From: an uncultured Erythrobacter sp.
GTDB lineage: Bacteria > Pseudomonadota > Alphaproteobacteria > Sphingomonadales > Sphingomonadaceae
Assembly (NCBI GenBank): GCA_947488155.1
Contig: CANKYK010000001.1
Coordinates: forward strand, 682,001-746,000
Reading direction: 5' to 3'
Length of the DNA: 64,000 nt
How positions within the stretch are numbered: the stretch's first letter is position 1; every line of letters begins with the position of its first letter. Below, one piece after another: positions 62,222-64,000 of the stretch. The translations under genes and the position numbers were made by a program. The notes under the pieces are model-generated. The model was not told the origin of the DNA and made no database searches. It worked only from the letters and a program-made list of their open reading frames with translations.

Positions 62222-62716
62222 ATGAGAGGAATTCTGACATTCGCATGCGCAGCGTTTGCGTGCGCCGCGTCACCTGCATCCGCGCAGCTTGTAGTCCTGC
62301 CGACAGGAGAGGTCGTGTCCGCAGTGGAACGGTTTTTCGCAGCCTTGCGAAGCGAGGATAAGACTGCGCTTGCTGACACCATAATGCCAGAGGCGACGAT
62401 TATGATCATCGATCAGATGGATGCAGACAATCCGCGCACGATCACTGTACCGGTCGCCGATCATCTCGCGCGCTGGGCGAAAGACACCCGATCAGTCGAC
62501 GAGAAAATGTATCGGGATCATATCCATATCTCTGGCAATCTGGCGCAGGTTTGGGGCCCGTATACGTTCTGGGTCGAGGGTGAGATTACACATTGCGGGA
62601 TCAATTCGTTGAGCCTCGTGAAAACTGACGGTGAATGGAAAGTCGGCAATACCAGTTTCACCATGGTCCCGCCCGATCAATGCGCCGATATTGATGCGCC
62701 GGGACGTCCTGAATGA
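62222..62716 (+). CDS. Exported NTF2-like (SnoaL/DUF4440-type) protein
   Basis: This is a 164-residue protein with a signal peptide (MRGILTFACAAFACAASPASA) and an NTF2-like fold. It shows VVSAVERFFAALRSEDKTALADTIMPEATI, then YRDHIHISGNLAQVWGPYTFWV and ITHCGINSLSLVKTDGEWKV. Such folds are used as ligand-binding or steroid-isomerase-like domains; the substrate is unknown. Its stop overlaps the start of the biotin carboxylase gene (ATGA), an unusual partner for an exported protein. Confidence 0.82.
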   Translation: MRGILTFACAAFACAASPASAQLVVLPTGEVVSAVERFFAALRSEDKTALADTIMPEATIMIIDQMDADNPRTITVPVADHLARWAKDTRSVDEKMYRDHIHISGNLAQVWGPYTFWVEGEITHCGINSLSLVKTDGEWKVGNTSFTMVPPDQCADIDAPGRPE

Positions 62717-64000
62717 TCAGCAAACTTCTTATCGCCAATCGCGGCGAAATCGCCTGCCGCATCATCCGCACTGCGCGGGCTATGGGGGTCGCCACAGTGG
62801 CGGTCTATTCCGATGCCGATGCCAAGGCTTTGCATGTGCGAAGCGCCGATGAGGCGGTGCATATCGGCCCCTCACCCGCCGCCGAAAGCTATCTGATCGG
62901 TGAGAAGATTATCGCTGCGGCGAAGCAAACCGGCGCAGAGGCGATCCATCCCGGCTATGGCTTTCTGTCAGAGAACGCAGACTTCGCGCAGAGCGTGATC
63001 GACGCGGGCCTGATCTGGGTCGGGCCAAAGCCAGACAGCATCCGCGCAATGGGCCTGAAAGATGCAGCGAAACAGCTGATGATGGATGCGGGCGTGCCCG
63101 TCACACCCGGCTATCTGGGCGAGGATCAATCGGTGGAGCGCCTTTCCAAAGAGGCGGACGCGATTGGATACCCTGTGCTGATCAAGGCGGTGGCAGGCGG
63201 CGGCGGCAAGGGCATGCGCAAGGTCGACGCGCCAGAGAATTTCGCCGCCGATCTGGAAAGCTGCCGGCGCGAGGCCAAGGCGAGCTTTGGCAATGATGAA
63301 GTTCTGCTGGAGAAGTGGATCACCTCACCGCGCCATATCGAGGTGCAGGTGTTCGGCGACAGCCACGGCAATATCGTCCACCTGTTTGAGCGCGATTGTT
63401 CGCTGCAACGCAGGCACCAGAAGGTGATCGAGGAAGCCCCCGCCCCCGGCATGGATGAGGGAACGCGTGAGGAAATCTGCGCTGCCGCCGTGCGCGCCGC
63501 GAAGGCGGTCGATTACGAAGGCGCAGGCACGATTGAGTTTATCGCCGATGCCAGCGAAGGCCTACGCGCGGACCGCATCTTCTTCATGGAGATGAACACG
63601 CGGCTACAGGTCGAGCACCCGGTGACCGAAGAGATCACCGGCGTTGACCTGGTGGAATGGCAGTTGCGCGTGGCCAGCGGTGAGCCAATCCCGCTGAAGC
63701 AGGACGAGCTGAGTATCAACGGCCATGCGATCGAAGCACGGCTCTATGCAGAAGACCCGGTGAAAGGTTTTTTGCCGAGCACCGGGCGGTTGGAATGGAT
63801 GAATGTGTCGGATCACTTCGCCCGCGTGGATACCGGGGTCGAACGAGGCTCGGATGTTACGCCGTTTTATGATCCCATGATTGCAAAGGTTATCTGCCAC
63901 GCAGACGATCGCGCCGATTCCATCACTGCCTTGCGCCGATCAACAGGCAATGTGCAGGTTTGGCCCGTTAAGCAGAACGCTTGGTTCCTGTTCCGCTTGC
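62713..64000 (+). CDS. Biotin carboxylase subunit of an acyl-CoA carboxylase (partial, runs off the right edge)
   Basis: These are the first 429 residues of an ATP-grasp biotin carboxylase, open at the right edge. It begins MISKLLIANRGEIACRIIRT and has HPGYGFLSENADFA, the Gly-rich ATP loop VAGGGGKGMRKV (about 165) and RDCSLQRRHQKVIEEAPA. The catalytic Glu-Met-Asn region is FFMEMNTRLQVEHPVTEE. The later part, WPVKQNAWFLFR, resembles methylcrotonyl-/propionyl-CoA carboxylase alpha chains more than the 450-residue AccC. The deciding BCCP domain is outside the window. It is coupled to the preceding NTF2-like gene. Confidence 0.93.
   Translation, partial: MISKLLIANRGEIACRIIRTARAMGVATVAVYSDADAKALHVRSADEAVHIGPSPAAESYLIGEKIIAAAKQTGAEAIHPGYGFLSENADFAQSVIDAGLIWVGPKPDSIRAMGLKDAAKQLMMDAGVPVTPGYLGEDQSVERLSKEADAIGYPVLIKAVAGGGGKGMRKVDAPENFAADLESCRREAKASFGNDEVLLEKWITSPRHIEVQVFGDSHGNIVHLFERDCSLQRRHQKVIEEAPAPGMDEGTREEICAAAVRAAKAVDYEGAGTIEFIADASEGLRADRIFFMEMNTRLQVEHPVTEEITGVDLVEWQLRVASGEPIPLKQDELSINGHAIEARLYAEDPVKGFLPSTGRLEWMNVSDHFARVDTGVERGSDVTPFYDPMIAKVICHADDRADSITALRRSTGNVQVWPVKQNAWFLFRL

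Overview
The window looks like a chromosomal segment of a marine sphingomonad of the Erythrobacteraceae (Erythrobacter/Qipengyuania/Altererythrobacter type). This is an inference from gene content. It carries a crtY-crtI ... crtB carotenoid set, a LOV-domain HWE-type histidine kinase with a single-domain receiver, an alphaproteobacterial-type SspB, a DUF2585 (UPF0314) protein, many secreted peptidases, and several promoters of the EcfG general-stress type (GGAAC-N16/17-CGTT). I recognise no tRNA, rRNA, IS element, prophage or CRISPR array.

Layout. 1-2193: ybgC-tolQ-tolR (minus strand, tolR cut by the left edge) and a HIT protein. 2198-5409: a minus-strand histidine operon hisB-hisH-hisA-hisF-hisE. 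5532-7911: sspB, an unknown gene, gmk and an exported unknown protein. 8002-16565: a fatty-acid/acyl-CoA region. On the minus strand it holds two acyl-CoA dehydrogenases and an SDR; on the plus strand a GPH-type transporter, an ACAD10/11-like dehydrogenase, a zinc alcohol dehydrogenase and an ACAD10/11-like phosphotransferase. 16629-24911: a subtilisin-like lipoprotein autotransporter, dapD, a 50-residue membrane protein, an M19 dipeptidase, DoxX-like, SWIB and PEBP proteins and an S41 peptidase.

24937-33508 is a light/stress region: receiver, LOV histidine kinase, a fasciclin protein divergent from a photolyase-like protein with an apparently permuted domain order, a run of unrecognised genes, and a cold-shock gene. 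33509-36092 mixes a lipocalin, a GIY-YIG gene between inverted palindromes, an HPF protein, a dense cluster of structured repeats and yaiI. 36093-38661 is TPP riboswitch-thiC-ridA(exported). 38705-48755 holds a GH5 hydrolase, a chemoreceptor, an MBL-fold lipoprotein, a JmjC/cupin protein, a nitronate monooxygenase and a surface protein. 48772-55538 is a cluster of exported peptide-degrading enzymes (DUF885, S41, amidohydrolase, S9). 55716-64000 has a MipA/OmpV porin-like protein, DUF2585, crtY-crtI-CPCC-LOG, crtB, an NTF2-like protein and the start of a biotin carboxylase.

The most unusual signals are non-coding or architectural. (i) A dispersed repeat occurs in four copies; two hairpins keep their pairing while their bases change, which is covariation. 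(ii) Two further palindromic repeat families are present, one of them framing a GIY-YIG nuclease gene. (iii) The photolyase homologue has its FAD-binding half first and an alpha/beta half last. (iv) Four perfect EcfG-type promoters stand in front of the LOV kinase, the fasciclin gene, a lipocalin and a tiny membrane protein. (v) A translationally coupled CPCC-LOG pair lies inside the carotenoid locus.
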